Shown here piece after piece: positions 1 to 4,746 of a stretch of 9,199 nucleotides of DNA (its first letter is position 1; each line of letters begins with the position of its first letter). A program made the position numbers and the translations under genes. Source of the DNA: Candidatus Hodarchaeota archaeon (GTDB taxonomy: Archaea; Asgardarchaeota; Heimdallarchaeia; Hodarchaeales; YT1-039). The notes under the pieces were generated by a model, which searched no databases, was not told where the DNA came from, and was given only the letters and a program-made list of their open reading frames with translations. The stretch spans positions 1 through 9,199 of the forward strand of contig JAEOTF010000439.1 of NCBI GenBank assembly GCA_016840025.1, in the 5' to 3' direction.

Positions 1-237
1 ACTACGTTAAAGGCTTTTGAAGTGTTAGATATCAGTTATAATGCTATTCAGGAAGTACCTGTATGGTTGGGGACGAAACTGTCTCATCTCAAGGAGTTAC
101 ATCTAGGTAGTAATCCGATACACACGCTCCCGAAGAGTTTTACTCAACTAGATTTATTCCAGAAATATTATGCAGAGTATTTTCAGGGATATTACGCAAT
201 CCCAGAGGAAGAAGCCATAGTGTTAGTGTTATTATAG
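1..237 (+). CDS. Leucine-rich-repeat protein, C-terminal end (5' truncated by window)
   Basis: The frame is open from base 1 and ends at TAG 235-237, leaving 78 visible residues; the start lies outside the window. Two leucine-rich repeats are visible. The first contains LDISYNAIQEVP and the second LKELHLGSNPIHTLP, both fitting the LxxLxLxxNxIxxLP consensus. They are followed by a capping tail rich in aromatic and acidic residues that ends in a short hydrophobic run (IVLVLL). LRR proteins act as protein-binding scaffolds; the partner cannot be told from this piece, and any upstream domain (for example a GTPase or kinase) is not visible. An in-frame GTG at 22 is an internal valine and not a likely start, because the repeat continues upstream of it. 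The LRR identification is firm; the function of the whole protein is unknown. Confidence 0.85.
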   Translation, partial: TTLKAFEVLDISYNAIQEVPVWLGTKLSHLKELHLGSNPIHTLPKSFTQLDLFQKYYAEYFQGYYAIPEEEAIVLVLL

Positions 238-241
238 AAGG

Positions 242-249
242 TATAAATA
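242..249 (+). promoter_or_regulatory. TATA box at leaderless distance from the ATG at 272
   Basis: TATAAATA lies between the LRR stop codon and the ATG at 272, and its centre is about 26 bases upstream of that ATG. Archaeal TATA boxes usually sit about 25-27 bases before the transcription start, so the message would begin at or next to the start codon. No Shine-Dalgarno sequence is visible before 272, which agrees with a leaderless transcript. A purine-rich AGAAGG just upstream could serve as a BRE. Confidence 0.6.
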
Positions 250-271
250 ACTGAATTATTATACTATAATC

Positions 272-811
272 ATGTCAACTTATTCTTTAGAAGTCGGAGA
301 GAAATTCACTAAAGAAGAGTTTCAAGAGCGATTGCAACTATCTCCTGCTATGGTAAATAAAAAAATCTCAGAATGGTTGAATAAGGGATTAATTTATCCA
401 ATTCCAATGGGGGAAGATTATCGTAAATTTATTTACATCTTCGTAGGGGAACCCCGTACTTTTGAGGAAATTATAAGTACGTTAAGGCAATACCTTGAAA
501 ATTATATTGAAGAAGCTGATTCAATCGAAAAAAGCGTTCTATTATGGGAGATTCAGCATGAATTAAAGGCGTTATATCAACAAGCAAAAAAGAATGTAGA
601 ATCAAAAAGTGCACTTATTCTATTTGATTACCTTCAGATATTTGACCAAGTAAAATCCGATCATCAACGAAATTCATTTTTCAAGGTAATATTACAACAA
701 TTAGACAATATTGAAGAAATAATGACAGAACAGGAGATTAACACACTCATAAAAGAGATAGTAGATACAGGATTATTAATATCAATGGATATCGACTTTA
801 ATCTTCTATAG
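272..811 (+). CDS. Winged-helix-like hypothetical protein, first gene of a PIN-protein pair
   Basis: This encodes 179 residues. Residues about 12-45 (FTKEEFQERLQLSPAMVNKK followed by a helix, KGLIYPIP and a possible wing at 46-58) look like a winged helix-turn-helix with a beta-wing. The rest is predicted to be almost all helix, charged and rich in Q, E and K, with heptad-like spacing, so it probably mediates dimerisation or protein contacts. No signal peptide or membrane segment is present, so the protein is cytoplasmic. The ATG at 272 is supported by the well-spaced TATA box. Its stop codon touches the next gene, which encodes a PIN-domain protein, so the two are probably co-transcribed and may act together as regulator or antitoxin with nuclease. 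That partnership is inference from gene order. I do not recognise a named family; the wHTH call is from sequence appearance. Confidence 0.75.
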   Translation: MSTYSLEVGEKFTKEEFQERLQLSPAMVNKKISEWLNKGLIYPIPMGEDYRKFIYIFVGEPRTFEEIISTLRQYLENYIEEADSIEKSVLLWEIQHELKALYQQAKKNVESKSALILFDYLQIFDQVKSDHQRNSFFKVILQQLDNIEEIMTEQEINTLIKEIVDTGLLISMDIDFNLL

Positions 812-812
812 T

Positions 813-821
813 GGAAGAGAG
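813..821 (+). promoter_or_regulatory. Ribosome binding site deciding the start of the PIN gene
   Basis: The purine tract GGAAGAGAG ends four bases before the ATG at 826. The GTG at 811, which overlaps the preceding stop codon by one base, has only a pyrimidine-rich stretch upstream. The site therefore favours 826 as the start of the PIN-domain gene. Confidence 0.45.
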
Positions 822-825
822 ATTA

Positions 826-1545
826 ATGACTAACCCAGACACTGAATCCACTAAAATGCTTTTAGATACGTCTGTTCTTATTAGACGTACACTTGCACCT
901 AAAGAAATATCCTCTCAAATTGAAAACAATCTATCTAGATTCTTACTTTATTCGAATTACTACATAAAAGGTGAATTTAATCGTGTAATAATTCGTGATA
1001 TTGAGTTCCTAATTTCATTATTTGAGAAAAAAAATGTTGGATCAGTGTTTTCACATCTTGGTGAACTACCACGTACACGTCGTGTCTCTAATTTCTTTCA
1101 AATTCTTGGTTATATACTCAGAATAACTGAAGACTGGAATGACGTTAGAATCGCTTTACAGTGGCTAAAATTCCGTGTTAATCATCAAGCATTTTATAAA
1201 GTGCAGCTTCTTAATGAAGGTCCTAGTTGTACCCACGCGTTTCTATCTAAACTTCCTAAAGAAAAGAATAGAACTGTCTTTCATTGTGATCTTTTAAAAT
1301 GTAGAATTATATCATATATAGAACAACAGATAGAAGGGCACCCTAAGTTGAACACTTATTTTTCTGAGTTTTTTGAAGAAACCAAAAATCAGAAAATCAT
1401 ACATTTATGTAAGACCTATGCTGATTGGATTATTGGGATAACCCTACCTCAACAGCTAATTCTCGGTCATTGTAATCCCAAGGACTTTATAGAAATATGT
1501 CAAGTTCTGAATCAACACCAAAAAAATGTTTGTAAATTAAAATAA
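826..1545 (+). CDS. Long PIN-domain protein, probable ribonuclease
   Basis: This encodes 239 residues from the ATG at 826; a GTG at 811 would add five. PIN domains are Mg-dependent RNA-cleaving folds with a handful of conserved acidic residues. Here the N-terminal strand LLDTSVLI carries Asp14, an acidic residue follows in YYIKGEFNR (Glu50), a third in YADWIIGI (Asp200), and a fourth in NPKDF (Asp220), in the usual order. What is unusual is length. VapC-type PIN proteins have roughly 130 residues, whereas here about 150 residues of helical, basic sequence lie between Glu50 and Asp200. The region includes Cys/His residues (for example HCDLLKC at about 154-160 and HCN near 215) that might bind metal, though no clear zinc motif forms. 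The gene follows the winged-helix gene directly, suggesting an operon of RNase plus regulator or antitoxin. The PIN call comes from motif order only; activity is inferred. Confidence 0.65.
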   Translation: MTNPDTESTKMLLDTSVLIRRTLAPKEISSQIENNLSRFLLYSNYYIKGEFNRVIIRDIEFLISLFEKKNVGSVFSHLGELPRTRRVSNFFQILGYILRITEDWNDVRIALQWLKFRVNHQAFYKVQLLNEGPSCTHAFLSKLPKEKNRTVFHCDLLKCRIISYIEQQIEGHPKLNTYFSEFFEETKNQKIIHLCKTYADWIIGITLPQQLILGHCNPKDFIEICQVLNQHQKNVCKLK

Positions 1546-1618
1546 ATTCAACTTTTAGTTAATTACTGAATTTAGACATTAATCAATTACTTAATCTTCA
1601 AAATAGAATAGGAAGTGA

Positions 1619-1771
1619 GATGATGATAAAAGTAACAACAACAGTGATAAGAAGTTCACCCCAGAAGATGTTTTCGGACATGAAATGAGAAGATACTCAA
1701 CTGACGAAGTTATTCCTCCTTGTTACTTAGAAGAGGAAGGAGTTCATTGTCGAATAATAGCAGTTAATTAG
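1619..1771 (+). pseudogene. Small ORF remnant, unrecognised
   Basis: The 1546-1918 gap holds no intact gene. Within it, one frame is open from 1619 (just after an in-frame TGA) to TAG 1769-1771 and reads like real coding sequence: acidic and Asn-rich first, then FTPEDVFGHEMRRYSTDEV, followed by an IPPCYLEEE segment and a hydrophobic end. It has no good start codon; its only ATG, at 1685, would give 28 residues. An ATG-ATG at 1620 directly after the purine tract GGAAGTGAG opens a different frame that stops after 22 codons. A single frameshift would join that start to the longer frame, so this may be a broken gene or a tiny gene of unknown function. I do not recognise the family. Beyond it, 1772-1846 shows nothing I can support. 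Confidence 0.25.
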
Positions 1772-1893
1772 AACAACCACAGACCCAATGAAACCGTACT
1801 TTTCAAAACAATAACAAATGATACGAGTACTGCCTAAAACTTTGCCTAGAGTTTGACGTAGGAATTTTAATTCAATAATTGTAATGTGAATTC

Positions 1894-1924
1894 AAAAAAG
1901 AAGGATAAAGGTGTAGTTTTACAC
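1894..1924 (-). terminator. Hairpin plus T-rich tract ending the first surface-protein gene
   Basis: Read on the minus strand, GTGTA-AAAC-TACAC (1911-1924) forms a five-base-pair hairpin overlapping the stop codon at 1919-1921. It is followed by a pyrimidine run ending in TTCTTTTTT. Archaeal termination depends mostly on T-rich tracts, so the T run (TTTTTT at 1894-1899) is probably the active part. The same arrangement recurs after the paralogue. Confidence 0.45.
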
Positions 1925-2578
1925 ACCTTTTTTGTGTTTCTTCGTTATAACTATAATTACAGCGATAACTGTAACTGGTATAATCACTAGGAAGATTTTT
2001 GACGGAAATTCAGGAACTACTGGTTCTAAATAGTAAGTCCTAAAGAATTGATCATAAGATGGATAATCATACCTTGTACCATTCGGATAAGGGTTTCCTT
2101 GATCAATAGTCCAATAGTACCATTCTCCAGATGTATCTGAAAATCCTTGCAGAACAATATAGAAAGTCTCTAAAGGAGTCACCTCGATTGGGTCTGAGAA
2201 ATTCACTGTAATCCAGTTATTTTCATCGAGCCAGTTCATTACATCATCCGGAACTACTTCTATAGTTCCATTGATTTCCTCTGGGAGAGGTGCATCGCCA
2301 TCAAAGGTTTTTGTGATGGAAACTGTTAGGTTACCGGTCACACTACTACTATCTTTATGAACGTGAATGTCTATAGCACTGATATTTTGAACAGTTGGTA
2401 TGAAGGATTGAGCTGGCACAAAAGAAATGCTTACACTTGCGAATGAGGTTGGAGTTGGATCCCAAGGAACATCTCCTTGGTCAATTTGGTTTCCAGATAC
2501 AGTGAAAACACTTATTCCTAGTATGGATATCAATATAGAACACAAAAATCCTGTAAAAAGTATTTTAGAGCGTTTCAT
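1919..2578 (-). CDS. Secreted beta-sandwich surface protein with PEF-type C-terminal anchor, copy A
   Basis: This encodes 219 residues. Residues 1-29 are a signal peptide (KRSK, then a hydrophobic stretch up to VFTVSG). The centre reads as an all-beta domain of the choice-of-anchor/lectin-like type, with AQSFIPTVQNISAIDIHV, a VTGNLTVSITKTF strand, an ITVNFSDPIEV strand and TPLETFYIVLQG. The end carries VPEFPSKI, a transmembrane segment (about 195-211) and KKHKKG. PEF followed by a membrane segment and basic residues is the known archaeal PEF-CTERM signal, recognised by archaeosortases that cut it and attach the protein to the surface. Five N-X-S/T sequons fit an extracellular glycoprotein. 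The start at 2578 is chosen because AGGAGGAAT lies five bases upstream and the paralogue begins at the same residue; an upstream in-frame ATG at 2647 would add 23 residues without homology. The ligand is unknown. Confidence 0.8.
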   Translation of the reverse strand: MKRSKILFTGFLCSILISILGISVFTVSGNQIDQGDVPWDPTPTSFASVSISFVPAQSFIPTVQNISAIDIHVHKDSSSVTGNLTVSITKTFDGDAPLPEEINGTIEVVPDDVMNWLDENNWITVNFSDPIEVTPLETFYIVLQGFSDTSGEWYYWTIDQGNPYPNGTRYDYPSYDQFFRTYYLEPVVPEFPSKIFLVIIPVTVIAVIIVITKKHKKGV

Positions 2579-2581
2579 ATG

Positions 2582-2590
2582 ATTCCTCCT
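2582..2590 (-). promoter_or_regulatory. Strong Shine-Dalgarno fixing the start at 2578
   Basis: On the minus strand AGGAGGAAT lies just ahead of CATATG, a near-perfect match to the archaeal anti-Shine-Dalgarno. It shows that this genome uses leadered, SD-dependent starts alongside leaderless ones, and it rules against the longer start at 2647. Confidence 0.75.
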
Positions 2591-2617
2591 ATATAACTCG
2601 TAAATTTTTGAGGTTGG

Positions 2618-2625
2618 TATTTTAA
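2618..2625 (-). promoter_or_regulatory. Possible TATA box for surface-protein copy A
   Basis: TTAAAATA on the minus strand would place transcription start near 2596, leaving a leader of about 18 bases that contains the Shine-Dalgarno. It is a weak consensus match in AT-rich sequence. The rest of the gap up to 2745 holds no gene I can support. Confidence 0.3.
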
Positions 2626-2792
2626 GTTTGTTGAAAATAGATAGCAATTGAAAATGGCTAAATTCATATTATTTGATGATTTTACTTCTGAGGATCTTGT
2701 TTTACCTTTAATTTAACGAGAAGAAGCCAATAGTGATATTATATCTAAAGTTTGACCTAAGGTCTTAAATTTAATAATCGTATTGTGATTTT

Positions 2793-2824
2793 AAAAAAGA
2801 AGGATGAAGGGGTAGTTTTACATA
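2793..2824 (-). terminator. T-rich tract ending surface-protein copy B
   Basis: On the minus strand the stop codon (2818-2820) is followed by a pyrimidine-rich stretch ending in TTCTTTTTT, as after copy A. The hairpin is weaker here, only GGTA pairing with TACC. Conservation of the T tract rather than the stem fits T-driven archaeal termination. Confidence 0.4.
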
Positions 2825-3471
2825 CCTTTTTTGTGTTTCTTCGTTATAATTGTAATTACTGCGATAACTATAACTGGTATAATCACTGGAAGGATTTTTG
2901 ACGCAAATTCAGGAACTACCGGTTCTAAAAAATAAGTCCGGAAGAATAGATCATAAGATGGATTTATACCTGATGTGCCATTCGGGTAAGGATTTCCTTG
3001 ATCAAAAGTCCAAAAGTAATTTGCGAAACCTGAATCATTATACCCTTGCAGAACAAGATAGTAAGTCTCTAAAGGAGTCACCTCAATGAGGTTTGAGAAA
3101 TTAAATTTAACCCAGTCTTTATTCACGGGGAAGGGAACAGCATCCGGGGTTATTTCTATAGTTCCATTGATTTCCTGTGGGGTAGGCTGATCACCATCAA
3201 AAGTTTTGGTGATGTAGACTGTCATATTGCCTTTCACTTCACTCTCTTTATAAATGTGGATCTCTATAGCGCTGATGTTCTGAGCAGTAGGTATGAATGA
3301 TTGAGCTCGAATTAAAGTAAGACCTACACCTGCGAATGAGGATGGAGTTGGGTCCCAAAGGACATCTCCTTGGTCAATTTGGTCTCCTGCGACTGTGAAA
3401 ACACTTATTCCGATTATGGATATCAAAATAGAACACAAAAGTCCTGAAATTAATTTTTTTGAGATTTTCAT
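2818..3471 (-). CDS. Secreted beta-sandwich surface protein with PEF-type anchor, copy B
   Basis: This encodes 217 residues and is a paralogue of the preceding minus-strand gene, about two-thirds identical by eye over its whole length. It has the same layout: a signal peptide (1-28, MKISKKLISGLLCSILIS), an AQSFIPTAQNISAIEIHI strand pair, TPLETYYLVLQG, DQGNPYPNGT, then VPEFASKI, a membrane segment and KKHKKG. Five sequons align with copy A and a sixth (NDS) is specific to this copy. The anchor motif reads PEFA rather than PEFP, which could weaken archaeosortase recognition or simply be tolerated. The middle has diverged most, around the VPFPVNKDW segment. The start at 3471 is supported by GAGGGAT just upstream and by alignment with copy A; the ATG at 3483 would add four residues. 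Function in surface binding or architecture is inferred. Confidence 0.8.
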   Translation of the reverse strand: MKISKKLISGLLCSILISIIGISVFTVAGDQIDQGDVLWDPTPSSFAGVGLTLIRAQSFIPTAQNISAIEIHIYKESEVKGNMTVYITKTFDGDQPTPQEINGTIEITPDAVPFPVNKDWVKFNFSNLIEVTPLETYYLVLQGYNDSGFANYFWTFDQGNPYPNGTSGINPSYDLFFRTYFLEPVVPEFASKILPVIIPVIVIAVITIITKKHKKGM

Positions 3472-3474
3472 ATA

Positions 3475-3481
3475 ATCCCTC
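3475..3481 (-). promoter_or_regulatory. Shine-Dalgarno fixing the start at 3471
   Basis: GAGGGAT on the minus strand precedes TATATG, matching the position of the site in copy A. The ATG at 3483 would place this purine tract inside the coding region, so 3471 is preferred. Confidence 0.6.
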
Positions 3482-3506
3482 ATAGATTGTCTTGTTTCCT
3501 ATTTCA

Positions 3507-3514
3507 TTTATAAA
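3507..3514 (-). promoter_or_regulatory. Probable TATA box for surface-protein copy B
   Basis: The palindromic TTTATAAA is centred about 40 bases before the ATG at 3471. Transcription would start near 3485, giving a leader of about 14 bases that just includes the Shine-Dalgarno. The remaining sequence to 3604 is very AT-rich with no gene. Confidence 0.45.
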
Positions 3515-3604
3515 TTATGTCCCTAGTTATATCCCAAAGATACATTAATTAACATATTAAGTAACTTAGTTTAATTAATTTCTCTATAAAGGTTAAGATT
3601 CTTA

Positions 3605-3612
3605 TTATATAA
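3605..3612 (+). promoter_or_regulatory. Possible TATA box for the small HTH gene
   Basis: TTATATAA is centred 32 bases ahead of the GTG at 3641, predicting a start near 3634 and a leader of only a few bases. A second candidate, CTATAAAG (3584-3591), lies further upstream. I cannot decide between them. Confidence 0.4.
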
Positions 3613-3640
3613 TCAAATGAATACAAAGAAGATGTATTAA

Positions 3641-3901
3641 GTGAATCCTAAAATGAGTCAAGTTGATAAAAACGCAAAAGAGCTCCAAGAAAAATTTGAG
3701 GAATATGAAAAGGAAGCTCAGCAAGAAAGACAGGCATCTGTAGATTGGGATCTAGTAAGATCCAAATGTACCCCTCGTCAAATCCGTGCTATTCATTTGT
3801 TTGTTGAATATCGGTTATTCGAAGGAGCAGCGAGTATTGCAAAAATGACCGTACCTGATTTTATGGACCTTTTGCAAGAGTTACAAATTTCAATGGCTTG
3901 A
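3641..3901 (+). CDS. Small UPF0175-like helix-turn-helix protein, possible antitoxin
   Basis: This encodes 86 residues. The N-terminal third (about 8-32) is a highly charged probable coiled coil rich in K, E and Q. The C-terminal part, from RQIRAIHLFVEYRLFEGAAS through KMTVPDFMDLLQEL, resembles the core of the UPF0175 family, in which a helix with ALxLY, a GKAAELAGMS-like turn and an EFLELL helix form a small helix-turn-helix. UPF0175 proteins are often antitoxin-like partners of PIN toxins, but no toxin gene lies beside this one: the upstream gene faces away and the downstream gene is convergent. The start is uncertain; GTG 3641 and ATG 3653 (residue 5) are both in frame, neither with a strong ribosome binding site. 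The family link is by pattern recognition and tentative. The protein is cytoplasmic. Confidence 0.65.
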   Translation: MNPKMSQVDKNAKELQEKFEEYEKEAQQERQASVDWDLVRSKCTPRQIRAIHLFVEYRLFEGAASIAKMTVPDFMDLLQELQISMA

Positions 3902-3906
3902 TATTT

Positions 3907-3938
3907 CATGCAATTTTAATACTTTGATCATGCAATTT
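3907..3938. repeat. Ten-base direct repeat with 22-base period between convergent genes
   Basis: CATGCAATTT occurs at 3907-3916 and again at 3929-3938, in the 47-base gap between the two convergent genes. The spacing is close to two helical turns. It might be part of a bidirectional terminator or a binding site; no strong T tract follows either stop codon. Confidence 0.5.
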
Positions 3939-3948
3939 AGCACTGTCA

Positions 3949-4623
3949 TTATTGTTTTAGCATTAATGAAGGCATTATTAACCCTATCAATTTTTTTTCC
4001 GCTTTGCGTAAATGTTCAGCAAATGTCCTACGGTTAATATTCATATGTTGTGCAAGAGAAGAACAATCCTTTTTTCGAGGAATTTCATAATAACCTTCTC
4101 TATATGCTAAAATCAACGCTTGAAGTTGTTTGGATGTTAATACGTTGGTTAGTGTATTAATCGGCAGATAATGTGGATATGAAGTATCCTTTTTTCTTAA
4201 AGGCGATAATTCCCGTATGTTTACATTTGCATCAGGATCTTCTCTTCTTATATCTTCAAGAATAGAACCAACATTTTCTGGTATAACTAAAAGGGTCATT
4301 TCTTCTACACCAGAGAGATATTTCACCGGAGGAAGTTCTAAGCAGTCATATCGATTTATAACTGAAGTAAGAGGAAAAGAGTCGCATTTACAAGACTGTA
4401 ATACTAACTCGACCTCGTTAAGGTCCGAATAAGTCTGTGTAATTACGCTACCATCAGCTTCAAAATCCTTGATAGCGTTTTTTATAGATTTTCTATCCCC
4501 TTTTAACTCAATAATATCTTTTTGATGGTTACACCATAGTTTAATCTCTAATTCGGGATATTTTCTAGATAAGACTGAAAATGTACAATTATGATGAATT
4601 TCAAGCTGCATAATGTAGATCAT
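3949..4623 (-). CDS. HTH_10 (bacterio-opsin-activator type) transcription regulator
   Basis: This encodes 224 residues. Residues about 160-215 (LTSKQLQALILAYREGYYEI, then a basic IPRKKDCSSLAQHMNIN segment and RRTFAEHLRKAEKKL) are the characteristic C-terminal HTH_10 domain of archaeal bat-like regulators, with the LT-x-Q-x-L-x-AY-x-GYYEIPR signature. The N-terminal 150 residues (EIHHNCTFSVLSRKYPELEI, WCNH, then a segment with CKCD) form the usual poorly conserved sensor-like half, which has no obvious ligand-binding motif here. It is cytoplasmic and DNA-binding. ATG 4623 and ATG 4611 are both possible starts; no Shine-Dalgarno is seen, so a leaderless message is plausible. The gene is divergent from the iron-sulphur protein across 123 bases containing a repeat suited to an operator, so it may control that gene and itself. 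The target is inferred only from layout. Confidence 0.85.
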   Translation of the reverse strand: MIYIMQLEIHHNCTFSVLSRKYPELEIKLWCNHQKDIIELKGDRKSIKNAIKDFEADGSVITQTYSDLNEVELVLQSCKCDSFPLTSVINRYDCLELPPVKYLSGVEEMTLLVIPENVGSILEDIRREDPDANVNIRELSPLRKKDTSYPHYLPINTLTNVLTSKQLQALILAYREGYYEIPRKKDCSSLAQHMNINRRTFAEHLRKAEKKLIGLIMPSLMLKQ

Positions 4624-4671
4624 GAACTTTAGTCCAGTATTTGAAAATATTAATGTTTCCTTTTGGAATAC

Positions 4672-4698
4672 TGATACTTATTTGATACTTCCATATGG
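4672..4698. promoter_or_regulatory. Candidate operator: octamer direct repeat plus palindrome
   Basis: TGATACTT occurs at 4672-4679 and 4683-4690, with an 11-base period that puts both copies on the same face of the helix. It is followed at once by the palindrome CCATATGG (4691-4698). The site sits between the divergent regulator and iron-sulphur genes, just upstream of the TATA-like element for the latter. Confidence 0.45.
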
Positions 4699-4709
4699 AG
4701 GGTAAACAC

Positions 4710-4717
4710 TTATATTT
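4710..4717 (+). promoter_or_regulatory. Probable TATA box for the QueG-like gene
   Basis: TTATATTT is centred about 33 bases before the ATG at 4747, predicting transcription start near 4739 and a leader of about eight bases. This agrees with the lack of a close Shine-Dalgarno and disfavours the in-frame TTG at 4738 as the start. Confidence 0.4.
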
Positions 4718-4746
4718 CTAACAATTATGAGAGTTCTTTGATAATA

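Larger units (their letters stand above)
1847..2590 (-). repeat. Tandem duplication, copy A (gene plus 3' flank)
   Basis: The first surface-protein gene together with about 70 bases downstream of its stop is a diverged copy of 2746-3481. The flank aligns across TAGAGTTTGAC, the AATAATTG/AATAATCG block and the AAAAAAGAAGGAT block. The offset between copies is about 899 bases. Similarity fades just upstream of the ribosome binding site. Confidence 0.75.
2746..3481 (-). repeat. Tandem duplication, copy B (gene plus 3' flank)
   Basis: This is the partner of 1847-2590. It contains the second surface-protein gene and its conserved downstream flank with the A6 run (2793-2798), followed by AAGAAGGATGAAGG compared with AAGAAGGATAAAGG in copy A. 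The two genes are in the same orientation, so unequal recombination could expand or delete the array. Confidence 0.75.

Noticed and set aside
1546..1918. tRNA or structured RNA in the long gaps
   Set aside because: No cloverleaf, CCA end or GC-rich stem was visible here or in 5890-6247; the AT content makes small stems expected by chance.
2579..2647. Extended N-terminus of surface-protein copy A from ATG 2647
   Set aside because: The extra 23 residues have no counterpart in the paralogue and would put a strong Shine-Dalgarno inside the coding region.
2898..3089. Plus-strand ORF of 63 codons
   Set aside because: It lies wholly inside the minus-strand surface-protein copy B, which has a signal peptide, a paralogue and a ribosome binding site; the plus-strand reading has no family features.
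4217..4432. Plus-strand ORF of 71 codons
   Set aside because: It is antisense to the HTH_10 regulator, whose coding frame is certain from its C-terminal domain.
4672..4690. Start of a CRISPR-like repeat
   Set aside because: Only two copies of an eight-base unit are present with a three-base gap; no spacer-length spacing occurs anywhere in the window.
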